A DNA stretch of 64,000 nucleotides from Blautia faecicola (GCF_004123145.1 NZ_SDKC01000001.1:1941501-2005500); one strand, 5' to 3'. Positions 33,404 to 43,459 are shown, counted from the first letter of the stretch. Numbers and translations are program-made. The notes: a model not told the origin generated them from the sequence alone.

Positions 33404-35561
33404 CCGGGGTCACCACCTTTCCTGTGATCTGCAGACAGGGAAGTGTACAGTTTTTATTTGTAACATCCATATCGTCCGCCACCTGATAGCGAACCCGCAA
33501 CGTCCCCTCTGCCGACAGATATTTTTCCAGTTCCGTCCCGTCAAACAATTTTTCCCATTTTGAAATCGTCTCATATTCTCCACTGGACCAGCAATAAAAA
33601 GCAACCTGCCCACGAAATGGTTCAAAATATTTCGGATCATCATATTCCGGTTTAAAGAATTTTATCTCTGTAATTTCTCCCAGTCCGGAAAGATCATAGT
33701 TAAGGACTGCATCCTGTCCGTACATCAGATTCGTTCCCGCGGTCGCGCTTCCACTTTCCACAGAAGCCAGCACTTCTGCGTTGGGACAGAATATGGTTCC
33801 CTCTTCCTTTTGCCAGCTGATATCCACCGGCATATAAAACTGTGAGATTCCGTCTACTTCATAACCGGAATTCATCTCAAAAGAAGTATCACTGTTGGAA
33901 ATCGTTCCGAGGAGGCAGACGCCTTCCGTTTCTTTTCTCTGTGCATCCCATACCTGTTCCATCACGGCGTTCACCGCATAATCCGGATACTCTGCATCTT
34001 TCAGATCCAGATATTTTCTCAGAATCTTTTCCAGACCTCCATTTCCATAGGAATGGATTTTTTCGGAAAAAGTACCTTCTTCTCCCGGTTCCAAATCTCC
34101 CAGAAATACGATACGGTTCGTGAGTACAAGAATCGCATTCTCGATTCTGTATCCTGTAGGGTTCTTCCATCTGCCTTCGATATGCTCATTGTCCCCGGAT
34201 GCATGGATCTGTATTTCTTCTTCCGGTGATACCGCATGATCCCGGTTCAAAAAAAATGCATTGCCTGCAAACACCGGCAGCCTGCTGAATGTCAGTTTGT
34301 AGCAGTCTTCTTTTTCGTAGATTTCCACTTTATCCGTGATATCTGTATTGACCTCTTCTACACTGTATCCGCTTTCTGAAGACATTGTCAGATGATAACT
34401 TTTATCCAGATAGAGCTGATATGTACTGTTATATGGTGCCTGTACACCCAGCTGCATCGTTTCTCCCCAGATATGATCCTGCTGGGTATACATCCGTTTC
34501 ATGGTAAGTACCGGAGCAGTCAGTCTGGTGCTTGTCCCCATCACTGCCATAATACCAAGGAAAAGAACGGAAAGCAGTGTAACTCCTGACCAGAAATATT
34601 TTCTTTTTCCCTGTCTTTTCAGGATCAGGTACAGTCCCGGTCCTGCCACACAGGCATAAAAAAGAATCAGTATAAAATATTTGATCAGACTGGGGCGTTT
34701 TCGTACCGGAATCTGACTGGTGTCATAGCCGGTATATACAACATAGCCCCATTTTTCACTGAGCCTGTCAAAAAATGTTGGTCGTGATTCTCCATTCAGA
34801 AAATTCTCAAATACTTCAAAAAAATCCTGCCCTTCTTCAACAGTAAGCAGGATACCTCCTTCCTGCTGCCAGCGATGGAGTGTCACCCACTGTTCTCCGG
34901 AAATCGCAGCCTCCGGTCCGATCAGCAGTGCATCCAGTTGATCCAGATCTTTCCAGCTGTCCGGAATCTCCGATGCATCCATCTGATAAACAGACACAAA
35001 AATATCACCCATGCCTTCGGTAGTTTCCGCAGAAATCTGTATCCCGTCAAGCTGTTGCACGTCTTCCGGCTGTGCTCCTATAACTCCGATCAGTGCAATG
35101 TCCTGGTTTGCAGAAAAGTTCTTACTCAGTGATGCTGTCTGTACTGTTCGGGACCCATCTTTCAGATACGCCTGTACGGTACCATTAGCCCATGGAAAGG
35201 TCAGATAAAACGTTTCCTGCCGTGTTTCCCCTGCAGCGAGTGCTATATTTTTCTTCCATACGCACACTTTACTTCTGGTATAGTCCATATCATTGCCGAT
35301 CATCGTCAGACTCTCTCCCAGATCAGATTCCTGATTGCCGGCAACCGGCACTTCCATCTCCAGCTGTCCTTCAAACGCTTCCCCATGATTTGTCAGTGTT
35401 GCCGTAACCGGCAGGCAGGCATCACTGTTTCCCGCCTTGCCGTTAAATCCCCAGTTTAATGTTATCTCAATGTCGTTCTCCGGCTCATCTTCTGCCCATA
35501 CCAGGCAGGGCAGCAGCAAGATCAGCAGTACCAGTACTATTCCCCGGATATGTTTTCTCAT
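33396..35561 (-). CDS. large exported two-pass membrane protein of an ABC operon
   Basis: 721 residues from the ATG at 35561, which has AAGGAGA upstream and overlaps the kinase stop as ATGA; a longer frame is rejected. A signal peptide (VLVLLILLLPCLVWA) leads to an outer domain of about 270 residues, two membrane helices (LIKYFILILFYACVAGPGLYLIL and the next), then about 370 outer residues. No enzymatic motif. Similar proteins occur with ABC-2 exporters, so it may be an extracellular partner or sensor of this transporter. Function inferred from context only. Confidence 0.75.
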   Translation of the reverse strand: MRKHIRGIVLVLLILLLPCLVWAEDEPENDIEITLNWGFNGKAGNSDACLPVTATLTNHGEAFEGQLEMEVPVAGNQESDLGESLTMIGNDMDYTRSKVCVWKKNIALAAGETRQETFYLTFPWANGTVQAYLKDGSRTVQTASLSKNFSANQDIALIGVIGAQPEDVQQLDGIQISAETTEGMGDIFVSVYQMDASEIPDSWKDLDQLDALLIGPEAAISGEQWVTLHRWQQEGGILLTVEEGQDFFEVFENFLNGESRPTFFDRLSEKWGYVVYTGYDTSQIPVRKRPSLIKYFILILFYACVAGPGLYLILKRQGKRKYFWSGVTLLSVLFLGIMAVMGTSTRLTAPVLTMKRMYTQQDHIWGETMQLGVQAPYNSTYQLYLDKSYHLTMSSESGYSVEEVNTDITDKVEIYEKEDCYKLTFSRLPVFAGNAFFLNRDHAVSPEEEIQIHASGDNEHIEGRWKNPTGYRIENAILVLTNRIVFLGDLEPGEEGTFSEKIHSYGNGGLEKILRKYLDLKDAEYPDYAVNAVMEQVWDAQRKETEGVCLLGTISNSDTSFEMNSGYEVDGISQFYMPVDISWQKEEGTIFCPNAEVLASVESGSATAGTNLMYGQDAVLNYDLSGLGEITEIKFFKPEYDDPKYFEPFRGQVAFYCWSSGEYETISKWEKLFDGTELEKYLSAEGTLRVRYQVADDMDVTNKNCTLPCLQITGKVVTPDA

Positions 35562-36679
35562 GTCTGTCTCTCCTTTGTCTGTTGCAACGGAAGCCATACA
35601 GAAAATACCGTTCCGTCAAGATCACTTTTCACCTGTACGTCTCCGCCATGAAGCACTGCGATCTGATGAACGATAGCCAGTCCAAGACCGGTTCCTCCCG
35701 TATTCTGTGAACGCGACTGTTCCACCCGGTAAAACTTCTGAAATAACTTTTCCAGGTCTTCTTTCGGGATCACATACCCATAGTTGATCACCTGTACCAG
35801 AACATGTTCATGTACCACTTTTGCTGCCACACGGATGATTTTTCCGTCTTTTCCATATTTGACCGCATTATTCAGAAGATTTTCAAAAAGGCGTGCCAGC
35901 AGATTACCGTCCCCCTCCAGGGGGATTCCATGTTCCGCGCAGCTGAACTGTGCTTCCAGACCGTTCTTTTCAAAACTTGGCCACGCTTCATCCAACAACT
36001 GCTCCAGTAGTTTCTGCAGATCCAGCTGTTCCAGATGCAGGCTCATCTCTTTATGTTCCATCTTTACAAATCCAAACAGTTCATTCGTCAGTTGTTCCAG
36101 ATGAATGGCTTTCCGATAGGCAATATCCAAATACTGCTGCCGCACCTGTTCATCCAGATCCGGTTTATTTCTTACCCAATCCAGATAACCGATCACCGAA
36201 GTCAAGGGGGTCCGAAGGTCGTGCGCCACACTGGTTACCAGATCGTTCTTGGTCCGTTCCGCTTCCCGTTCCCGTTCCATCAGATCTTTGACATGTCGCT
36301 CCATCTGGTTCATATACCGGGCGATCTCACCGAATTCATCCAGATTCTCTACCGGGATTTCCTGATTCAGATCCCCGTTTGCAATATCCCGCATCGCACG
36401 CTCCAGCATTCGCACATAACTCATGTATTTGTGGATCAGCGTGTAAAAAGTAAGAAGAAAGGTCAGTGCTCCGCAGACCGCAAGGAACAGCAGGCGATAA
36501 TTCGGATACAGCCCGTCCGGTCCCAGCATGGCACTGCGATATCCCATGTAGCGCAGCGTTCCCGCCACCTTATAGATCAGAAATGCCATGATAACTTCCA
36601 TGATACCGGTAACCGCCAGACTGATGATCGTATACCAGGCAATCCTTCCCTCAAATGTTCGAATAAATCTACTGCTCAA
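35558..36679 (-). CDS. sensor histidine kinase (VanS-like)
   Basis: 373 residues: two N-terminal membrane helices with a short outer loop (about 15-75), a HAMP segment, HisKA with the phosphorylated His in VTSVAHDLRTPLTSVIGYL, and HATPase_c with NLLNNAVKYGKDG and GGTGLGLAIVHQIAVLHGG. The small sensor loop suggests sensing at the membrane, as in antibiotic-response kinases. It overlaps the response regulator by 11 nt. Confidence 0.95.
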   Translation of the reverse strand: MSSRFIRTFEGRIAWYTIISLAVTGIMEVIMAFLIYKVAGTLRYMGYRSAMLGPDGLYPNYRLLFLAVCGALTFLLTFYTLIHKYMSYVRMLERAMRDIANGDLNQEIPVENLDEFGEIARYMNQMERHVKDLMEREREAERTKNDLVTSVAHDLRTPLTSVIGYLDWVRNKPDLDEQVRQQYLDIAYRKAIHLEQLTNELFGFVKMEHKEMSLHLEQLDLQKLLEQLLDEAWPSFEKNGLEAQFSCAEHGIPLEGDGNLLARLFENLLNNAVKYGKDGKIIRVAAKVVHEHVLVQVINYGYVIPKEDLEKLFQKFYRVEQSRSQNTGGTGLGLAIVHQIAVLHGGDVQVKSDLDGTVFSVWLPLQQTKERQT

Positions 36680-37373
36680 TTTTATATCCTACCCCCCAGA
36701 CTGTAGTGATGATCTTGTCGGTTCGGGTGTCGTCTTTCATCTTTCCGCGAAGCCGACGGATATGTACCATGACGGTATTGTTCGCCTCATAGACCTTCTC
36801 GTTCCATACCTTTTCAAAAATCTCATCGGTGCTGAACACCCGTCCCGGATGAGAAGCCAGCAGATACAAAATGTCAAATTCGATTGGAGTCAGCTTGACA
36901 CTCTCTCCATCCACAAACACCTGATGTGTCTCTTTGATAATCGTTACATGATTCAGTCGGATCGTGCTGTCCTCCTCCTCCTTCTTCTCATTCGCCGGAT
37001 TCAGATCCCGGTAACGCCGAAGCTGAGATTTCACCCGCGCCATCAGTTCCAGCGGATTAAACGGTTTCGTCACATAATCATCCGCCCCGGTCGTAAGTCC
37101 CACAATCTTATCTAACTCCTGTGTCTTGGCACTTACCATAATAATCGGCACATTGTGCTTCTCCCGAATCCTCCGGCACATCTCCAACCCGTCCATCTTC
37201 GGCATCATAATATCCAAAAGCACCAGATCAATCTTCTCCCGCTCCATAATCGCAAGCCCTTCCAGCGCATCCGAACTCTTCACCACCTGATACCCGTCAC
37301 TGATCAGATACAACTCCAACAGATCCGCAATCTCCTGTTCATCATCCACAACTAAAATTCTGGTCTCTTTCAT
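36669..37373 (-). CDS. OmpR/VanR-family response regulator
   Basis: 234 residues. The receiver has the acidic pair DDE and the phospho-Asp in LVLLDIMMPKMDG; Thr and Lys are in MVSAKTQ and VTKPF. The C-terminal winged helix ends VWGVGYKIE. First gene of the operon with the histidine kinase, the exported protein and the ABC transporter, which it probably controls. Confidence 0.95.
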   Translation of the reverse strand: MKETRILVVDDEQEIADLLELYLISDGYQVVKSSDALEGLAIMEREKIDLVLLDIMMPKMDGLEMCRRIREKHNVPIIMVSAKTQELDKIVGLTTGADDYVTKPFNPLELMARVKSQLRRYRDLNPANEKKEEEDSTIRLNHVTIIKETHQVFVDGESVKLTPIEFDILYLLASHPGRVFSTDEIFEKVWNEKVYEANNTVMVHIRRLRGKMKDDTRTDKIITTVWGVGYKIEQ

Positions 37374-37578
37374 CTCCCATATCCTCCATATCCCATTATG
37401 TATTTCTCAGAATGTTACCCATCCCTGCCTCACAGAATCCTCTCTGCCAAACAGAACAGTCACTTCCAAATATTTTTTCGTACTCCACCGGGCAACCCGC
37501 CCACCTGTTCCCCTACAGTGTACCATCATTCCCCCACCAAAGTCCTTACCAAAAACTTAAAATCTCACGAACCCTTCT

Positions 37579-37744
37579 CTAGAGCGTGTTTGAAAAATCA
37601 TTCCTGCAATCTGCACGCCCCACTTTGCGGCATATTTTACCTTCGTTCGGTTGACGTAGCCCGCTACGCCGCCCTCATTCAGGAAAAATCTCCCACAAAC
37701 TGTGACGCACATCTTGCAGAAAGCCTTTTTCAAACACGCTCTAG
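37579..37744. repeat. 166-bp CTAG-ended inverted-repeat element, copy A
   Basis: Perfect 19-bp terminal repeats (CTAGAGCGTGTTTGAAAAA and its complement) enclose 128 bp with an inner GTAGC/GCTAC hairpin. There is no coding frame worth noting. A second copy of exactly the same length is at 52026. This fits a MITE-like non-autonomous element or a mobile structured repeat. It lies about 200 bp upstream of the response regulator start. Confidence 0.8.
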
Positions 37745-37845
37745 CAGAACCATAAAACTCCGTCCCCACCGGCAAGCCCCGAAAAAAGCCACAACTCTCC
37801 GTCCCCATTGGTTTCCGCCAACAAACAGTTCTCTGCTAACAAACA

Positions 37846-38029
37846 GCGGCTGAACTGGGATTCCTTGGGTGAACAACACTTTGTGGGCGGTTAGGGCAAG
37901 CTTTGAAATCCGACACTTACGTAGACTTTCGCGCGGGTCAGCCGACCCGCGTGAATATAGTCGAAGTTAGTGGCTAGTTCAAAGTTGCCCTGCCCACGTT
38001 GTTCACCCAAGGAATCCCAGTTCAGCCGC
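37846..38029. repeat. 184-bp structured element, copy 2 (conserved core, private arms)
   Basis: Same 120-bp core (37878-37997) and same total length as copy 1, with perfectly complementary 32-bp arms (37846-37877 and 37998-38029). Only the inner CAAC/GTTG of the arms is shared with copy 1. About ten core positions differ, several as compensatory pairs: GAGGGTC/GACCCTC becomes GCGGGTC/GACCCGC, and CGC/GCG becomes CAC/GTG. It ends 28 nt from the DUF815 stop. The 684-bp gap 37374-38057 contains this, the 166-bp element and no gene. Confidence 0.8.
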
Positions 38030-38057
38030 GTTCCCTAAGCCGAAACCTATATTTTAT

Positions 38058-39356
38058 TTACTCATTTTCCGTCTTGCCACAAAGATAATCAATAAACTGC
38101 TGCGCCGTCCGACCCGACAGCCCACCATGCTGCAACTCCCACTTATTCGCCTCAAGCAAAAGCTCCTCCTCCGGCATCTCCACATGGTGTCTCTCAGCCA
38201 GCGTCTTCACGATATTCTGGAACTGTTTCTTATCCGGTGCGCAGAAGAAAATAGACACGCCAAAACGTGCAACCAGCGACAGCTTCTCCTGAACCGTATC
38301 GGAAGAATGCAGATCATCTCTTCTCTCTTCTTTATCCGAGAATTTCTCCCGAACCAGATGTCTTCGATTGGAGGTCGCATAAATCAGAATATTATCCGGT
38401 TTTTTCTCCAGACCACCCTCGATTACAGCTTTCAGATATTTGTACTCGATCTCAAACTCCTCAAAAGACAGATCGTCCATATAAATAATAAACTTGTAAT
38501 TCCGGTTCTTCACCTGTGCGATAATATCGTTCAGATCCTTGAACTGATGTTTATACGCCTCGATGATACGAAGTCCCTGATCATAATACTGATTCAGGAT
38601 ACCTTTGATACTGGAAGATTTACCGGTACCTGCATCACCGAACAGCAGACAGTTGTTTGCCGGACGTCCCTGTACGAAAGCCTCTGTATTGTCGATCAGT
38701 TTCTTCTTCGCGATCTCATATCCAACCAGATCATCCAGATGCACATGTGCGATATTCGTAATCGGCACGATCCGGGCAGGAGTCACCGTTCCGTCAATAC
38801 GGAATGCTTTGTGAAGTCCCAGTTTACCAACACCGAATTCCTTATAAAACTGTACCATATCATCCATGAACTCTTTTGTGGACTCTGCCTTTGCCAGTTT
38901 TTCTGCCAGTGTGCAGATCCGGTCGCGGATGCGTTTGTTAAAGAACTTGCTGCCCTCGTTGATATTCTGATAATTGGTGATCAGGCTGCTGTCCACGGAT
39001 GGATAAATCTTTTCCAGTTCTTTCAGATCAAAATCATACAGCTGTTTAAAGATCTCAAAATCATGCATTGCAAACGCATTGATCGTACCTTCCACCGGAC
39101 CTACAATCTCACAGGCAGTACTGAACGCATTTTCATGATTGACCAGCAGATAGGTCAGATAATCATGCCACAGGTTTCCCGCAAATCCGTAGGTTCCTGC
39201 CATCTCTACCAGCTGGTGAATACATGCAAAATACTCCCCGCCCTTTCCGTAGAGCACCTTCGGATGAGAGATATCTTCCATCAACATAGTCATCTTCTCC
39301 AGCAATTCGCCCTGTTCAAAATCACGATATAAAATGCATTCTCTTATTCCTGTCAT
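38058..39356 (-). CDS. DUF815-family AAA ATPase
   Basis: 432 residues. A helical N-terminal half precedes the AAA core with Walker A LLFGDAGTGKSSSI, Walker B FIIYMDDLSFE and the sensor YATSNRRHLVRE. DUF815 proteins are widespread ATPases of uncertain role. It follows pheA by 88 nt on the same strand and may be in that transcript. Confidence 0.9.
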   Translation of the reverse strand: MTGIRECILYRDFEQGELLEKMTMLMEDISHPKVLYGKGGEYFACIHQLVEMAGTYGFAGNLWHDYLTYLLVNHENAFSTACEIVGPVEGTINAFAMHDFEIFKQLYDFDLKELEKIYPSVDSSLITNYQNINEGSKFFNKRIRDRICTLAEKLAKAESTKEFMDDMVQFYKEFGVGKLGLHKAFRIDGTVTPARIVPITNIAHVHLDDLVGYEIAKKKLIDNTEAFVQGRPANNCLLFGDAGTGKSSSIKGILNQYYDQGLRIIEAYKHQFKDLNDIIAQVKNRNYKFIIYMDDLSFEEFEIEYKYLKAVIEGGLEKKPDNILIYATSNRRHLVREKFSDKEERRDDLHSSDTVQEKLSLVARFGVSIFFCAPDKKQFQNIVKTLAERHHVEMPEEELLLEANKWELQHGGLSGRTAQQFIDYLCGKTENE

Positions 39357-39444
39357 TGTCTTTACCTGTCTTTCTTACATCTAATATGTAATTGCTTATT
39401 CCGGCTGTTCCCTGTCTTCACAGCCGGACAGTTCTCATGTATCA

Positions 39445-40587
39445 TTAATAATTTCCAAGAATCCGCAGATTATTCACCTCTCTGGAAATACCATACAGCG
39501 CATTTTTCACACCGCTGTCACTTAAGTTTCCTTCAAAGTCAACAAAGAAACGATACTCCCATTTTTTCTCCGGGATCGGGCGGGATTCGATCTTTGTCAT
39601 GTTCAGATCATTATAGATAAAATGGGACAGTGTGTTATACAGACTTCCGCTCTCATGAGGGATCTCAAAACATACACTGATTTTTCCTGCTTCTTCCTGA
39701 TAGATTTCTTCTTTGGATACGATAATAAACCGGGTGGAATTCTGCTGGCTGGAGAATACATGCGGTTTTAAAATCTGTAATCCGAAGCACTGTGCCGCAT
39801 ATGGACTTGCGATCGCTGCCTGTGTCAGATCTCCGTCTTCTTTTACTTTTTTTGCTGCCATTGCGGTGTTCAGATATTTCTCCGCTTTCCATTCCGGATG
39901 CTCTTCCAGGAATTTTTTACACTGGGACAGTGCCTGCGGATGAGAATATACCGTCTTAATGTCTTCAAGTGTGGAATTTTTCAGTGCCATCAGCGCATGA
40001 TCCACCTGAATGATCTGCTCGCCGACGATACTGTGATGATATTCCACCAGAAGATCATAGATATCTGCTACGATGCCCGCAGTAGAATTTTCGATCGGAA
40101 GTACGGCATAATCTGCATCGCCGTTTTTGATCGCTTCCATCGCATCCCGCCAGGTTTCCACATTATAGTTCTCGATAGACTCTCCGAAAAAGCTGTGCAT
40201 CGCGGTAAAACTGTATGCTCCTTCCACACCCTGGAATACCACTTTTGCCTTCTGCATCGGCAGGGAAGACACTTTGCGGAACGAAATGTTTCCTGCTTTT
40301 CCGTGCTCAGCCAGGATACGGTACTGTAATTTACGGCTCATCGCCATCATCTGACGAAACAGTTCGTATACGCCGACCCGGTTAAAGGAGTTGGATGCAT
40401 AGTGTTCCAGTGTCATTAGTTTTTCTTTTTCTCTCTTCGGATCCAGCACTTCTTTGTTGTTGGAAATCTTATATTCCGCCACATCTGCACTCAGCTGCAT
40501 CCGTTTCTCGAAAAGTTCTACGATTTCTTTGTCAATGGTATCAATCTGATCTCTGATCTCGAGTAAATCCAATGTTTTATTATCCAT
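39445..40587 (-). CDS. pheA: bifunctional chorismate mutase/prephenate dehydratase (P-protein)
   Basis: 380 residues. The N-terminal AroQ mutase (LLEIRDQIDTIDKEIVELFEKR) is joined to a prephenate dehydratase (about 110-285, VFQGVEGAYSFTA; PIENSTAGIV) and an ACT domain with the Phe-binding ESRP motif (IESRPIPEKKWEYRFFVD). It makes phenylpyruvate from chorismate and is expected to be inhibited by Phe. It starts 12 nt after folC. Confidence 0.96.
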   Translation of the reverse strand: MDNKTLDLLEIRDQIDTIDKEIVELFEKRMQLSADVAEYKISNNKEVLDPKREKEKLMTLEHYASNSFNRVGVYELFRQMMAMSRKLQYRILAEHGKAGNISFRKVSSLPMQKAKVVFQGVEGAYSFTAMHSFFGESIENYNVETWRDAMEAIKNGDADYAVLPIENSTAGIVADIYDLLVEYHHSIVGEQIIQVDHALMALKNSTLEDIKTVYSHPQALSQCKKFLEEHPEWKAEKYLNTAMAAKKVKEDGDLTQAAIASPYAAQCFGLQILKPHVFSSQQNSTRFIIVSKEEIYQEEAGKISVCFEIPHESGSLYNTLSHFIYNDLNMTKIESRPIPEKKWEYRFFVDFEGNLSDSGVKNALYGISREVNNLRILGNY

Positions 40588-40599
40588 ACTTTCTTTTTC

Positions 40600-41889
40600 C
40601 TATCCCATTTTTTCGCTTAATTTTGTCAGATCGCCGATAAAAGACAGCGAACCAAAAGCCACGATCACATCTTCTTTTTTCGCCAGTTCTTCCCCCAGCT
40701 GCAAGGCTTCCTCCAAAGAGCCGGCTACGTGAACATGTTCCGGTGACTGATATTTTTTCAGAACTTCTCCCAGTTCCTCTGCCGGAAGTGCCCGCGGGTT
40801 GTCCGGCGTTTCCATCGCAACGATTTCCTTTGCCATCGGCGCCATTCGTTTTGCGATCGCGTCGTACTGTTTATCCCGAAAAACACCCATCAGAAAGACA
40901 AACTCCCGATCCGGAAAATACATCCGCAAAGACTCCTGCAGTTTTTTCGCCGCATCCGGATTATGTGCGCCATCCACCACCAGATACGGGTTCTTTCTCA
41001 GAATAGTAAATCTTCCATTCCACCGTGCTTTTTCCATTCCGTTTCGGATCTGTTCGAAAGAAATCCGATAGCCCGCATCCTGCAAAGCACGGATTCCCGC
41101 CAGCGCAAGCACTGCATTTTCCAGCTGGTGCGAACCTGCCAGATGAATCATATAGGTTTCTTCCCGGTAGGTAAATACCATATGATCAAGATCTGCCGTC
41201 ACAAGCTCTGCCTGTGTTTTCTCTCCCACATACAGCGGACATCCCTGCTCTTTACAGACCTGTTCGATAACATCCATCGCTTCTTTTTCCTGTCTGCAGG
41301 TAACAACCCGGCTGCCCGGTTTGATAATACCGGCTTTCTGCCCGGCGATCGCTCCCAGAGTATCCCCCAGATACTCCATATGATCCATACTGATCGATGT
41401 GATCACCGCTAGTTTTGTATTCCGGATCACATTCGTCGCATCGGTCTTTCCGCCCATGCCGCACTCCAGCAGGACAAAATCACATTGCTTTTCCTTATAA
41501 TATAGAAAAGAAAGTGCCGTTTCAATCTCAAACGGAGACGGCAGAGGCTTCTGTTCCGCTTTCAGTTCCCCGATTGCTTTCACTACCGGATCCATCAGAC
41601 GGCCAAATGCTTCTTCTGTGATATATCCTCCGTTGATCTGGATCCGTTCCCGGTATTCATACAGTGTCGGAGAGATAAATCTGCCAATCCGGTACCCTGC
41701 TTCCTGAAGAACTGCTGCCAGATAAGCCCCCACGCTTCCTTTTCCATTCGTTCCGGCAATATGGAGAAACTGCAGATCATCCTGCGGATTTCCCAGTTTC
41801 TCCAGCAGACAGGTAATCGCCTCCAGACCCATCTCACCGCCGAACCGATGACTTTCATCTATATATGTTCTTGCTTTTATATAATCCAT
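40600..41889 (-). CDS. folC: folylpolyglutamate/dihydrofolate synthase
   Basis: 429 residues with the Mur-ligase-like P-loop HIAGTNGKGSVGAYLAAVL (about 42-60), VLLECGMGGKTDATNVI and the C-terminal VDGAHNPDAAKKL. It adds glutamates to folates. It is divergent from pyrB and followed closely by pheA. The ribosome site is AGGAGG. Confidence 0.95.
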   Translation of the reverse strand: MDYIKARTYIDESHRFGGEMGLEAITCLLEKLGNPQDDLQFLHIAGTNGKGSVGAYLAAVLQEAGYRIGRFISPTLYEYRERIQINGGYITEEAFGRLMDPVVKAIGELKAEQKPLPSPFEIETALSFLYYKEKQCDFVLLECGMGGKTDATNVIRNTKLAVITSISMDHMEYLGDTLGAIAGQKAGIIKPGSRVVTCRQEKEAMDVIEQVCKEQGCPLYVGEKTQAELVTADLDHMVFTYREETYMIHLAGSHQLENAVLALAGIRALQDAGYRISFEQIRNGMEKARWNGRFTILRKNPYLVVDGAHNPDAAKKLQESLRMYFPDREFVFLMGVFRDKQYDAIAKRMAPMAKEIVAMETPDNPRALPAEELGEVLKKYQSPEHVHVAGSLEEALQLGEELAKKEDVIVAFGSLSFIGDLTKLSEKMG

Positions 41890-41926
41890 AAAATATGGAA
41901 CCTCCTATTGCGAGTAAACTGTTGTT

Positions 41927-41969
41927 ATTATAGTACAAACGACACCATTTGACAAGGAACAGTTGTTCC
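41927..41969 (-). promoter_or_regulatory. folC promoter with an upstream palindrome
   Basis: TTGTCA, 17-bp spacer, TATAAT on the minus strand (41955-41927). The palindrome GGAACAGTTGTTCC (41956-41969) abuts the -35 and lies between the divergent promoters, so it could control either. Confidence 0.65.
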
Positions 41970-42002
41970 GTTATGGTTCCGACAAAATCCTTCATTTTTC
42001 TC

Positions 42003-42031
42003 TTGCAATCCAAAAGTATTTATTATATGAT
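42003..42031 (+). promoter_or_regulatory. pyrBI promoter
   Basis: TTGCAA, 17-bp spacer, TATGAT. The leader of about 50 nt has a 7-bp hairpin (CAGAGTA/TACTCTG) but no terminator, so there is no PyrR-type attenuator visible. Confidence 0.65.
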
Positions 42032-42090
42032 GTTAGGCAGAGTAAAAAATGATGGTACTCTGTATAGTTTTATGACATACAAGGAGGTAT

Positions 42091-43014
42091 ATGATGAGAC
42101 ATCTGATGAGTCCTCTGGATCTCTCCGTTGAGGAGCTTGAGCATCTGCTGGATCTGGCAAATGACATTGAACGAAACCCGGAAAAATACGCGCACGCCTG
42201 TGACGGTAAAAAAATTGCAACTTTGTTCTATGAACCAAGTACCCGTACCCGTCTCAGTTTCGAAGCTGCCATGATGAATCTTGGTGGAAAGGCTCTTGGT
42301 TTTTCTTCCGCCGATTCCAGTTCCGCTTCCAAAGGTGAAAGCGTTTCTGATACCATTCGCGTTGTTTCCTGTTTTGCAGACATCTGTGCCATGCGTCATC
42401 CGAAAGAGGGTGCCCCACTGGTCGCTTCTTTAGTTTCCAAAATTCCCGTGATCAATGCCGGTGACGGTGGACATCAACATCCTACCCAGACATTAACTGA
42501 TTTATTGACGATTCGTTCTCTGAAAGGACGACTGGATAATATTACGATCGGTCTTTGCGGCGATCTGAAGTTTGGACGTACCGTACACTCTCTGATTGAA
42601 GCTCTGGTTCGCTATCCGAATGTAAAATTCGTCCTGATCTCCCCGGAAGAACTCCGTATCCCGGACTATATCCGTGAAGATGTTCTGAGAGCCAGCGGTC
42701 ATGAGTTTGAGGAAGTAACCCGTCTCGAAGACGCACTGCCAAAACTGGATGTTCTTTACATGACACGAGTACAGAAAGAACGTTTCTTCAACGAAGACGA
42801 TTATGTCCGTATGAAAGACTTCTATATTCTGGACAAAGAGAAAATGAAACTCGCCGGACCGGATATGCTGGTTCTGCATCCACTGCCACGTGTCAATGAG
42901 ATCTCCACTGAGATAGATTCTGACCCGCGAGCTGCATATTTTAAACAGGTACAGTACGGCGTCTATGTCCGTATGGCACTGATCCTGACGTTACTGGAGG
43001 TAAAAGTATGTTAA
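42091..43014 (+). CDS. pyrB: aspartate carbamoyltransferase catalytic subunit
   Basis: 307 residues. The carbamoyl-phosphate loop is [14 protein letters not shown], with [15 protein letters not shown] and [10 protein letters not shown]. It joins carbamoyl phosphate and aspartate in pyrimidine synthesis. Start codons ATGATG: the second ATG (42094) has better spacing to AAGGAGG. It overlaps pyrI by 7 nt, so catalytic and regulatory chains are made together. Confidence 0.97.
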   Translation: MMRHLMSPLDLSVEELEHLLDLANDIERNPEKYAHACDGKKIATLFYEPSTRTRLSFEAAMMNLGGKALGFSSADSSSASKGESVSDTIRVVSCFADICAMRHPKEGAPLVASLVSKIPVINAGDGGHQHPTQTLTDLLTIRSLKGRLDNITIGLCGDLKFGRTVHSLIEALVRYPNVKFVLISPEELRIPDYIREDVLRASGHEFEEVTRLEDALPKLDVLYMTRVQKERFFNEDDYVRMKDFYILDKEKMKLAGPDMLVLHPLPRVNEISTEIDSDPRAAYFKQVQYGVYVRMALILTLLEVKVC

Positions 43015-43445
43015 ATGTAGGACGTATCGAAGAGGGATTTGTTCTGGACCACATCAAAGCCGGCAAATCCATGACAATTTATCATGATCTGAAACTGGAC
43101 AAGCTGGACTGCTGTGTTGCCATCATCAAAAATGCCCGCAGCAATAAAATGGGCAAAAAAGATATCATCAAAGTAGAGTGTAACGTAGATATGCTGGATC
43201 TTGACATTCTCGGATTTATCGATCACAACATCACGGTGAACGTGATCCAGAACGGCAAGATCACTTCAAAGAAAGAACTGCATCTGCCTTCTCAGGTAGT
43301 CAACGTGATCCGTTGCAAAAACCCACGTTGTATCACTTCGATTGAACAGGAACTGGATCAGGTATTTATCCTGACCGATCCGGAGAAAGAAGTATACCGC
43401 TGCAAATACTGTGAAGAAAAATACAGAGGACATCGTAATAAATAA
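43008..43445 (+). CDS. pyrI: aspartate carbamoyltransferase regulatory subunit
   Basis: 145 residues with an N-terminal nucleotide-binding domain and the C-terminal zinc site formed by CKNPRC and CKYC. It confers CTP/ATP control on PyrB. The ribosome site is inside the end of pyrB. Confidence 0.96.
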   Translation: MLNVGRIEEGFVLDHIKAGKSMTIYHDLKLDKLDCCVAIIKNARSNKMGKKDIIKVECNVDMLDLDILGFIDHNITVNVIQNGKITSKKELHLPSQVVNVIRCKNPRCITSIEQELDQVFILTDPEKEVYRCKYCEEKYRGHRNK

Positions 43446-43459
43446 AAGCGAGGAATGTT

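Noticed and set aside
37398-37853. 151-codon frame over the gap before the response regulator
   Set aside because: It covers the 166-bp repeat and has no motif or ribosome site.
38127-39332. 401-codon plus-strand frame opposite the DUF815 gene
   Set aside because: Shadow of a well-recognised ATPase.
42032-42090. PyrR attenuator before pyrB
   Set aside because: Only a 7-bp stem without a U-run or anti-terminator; no PyrR-type binding loop was recognised.
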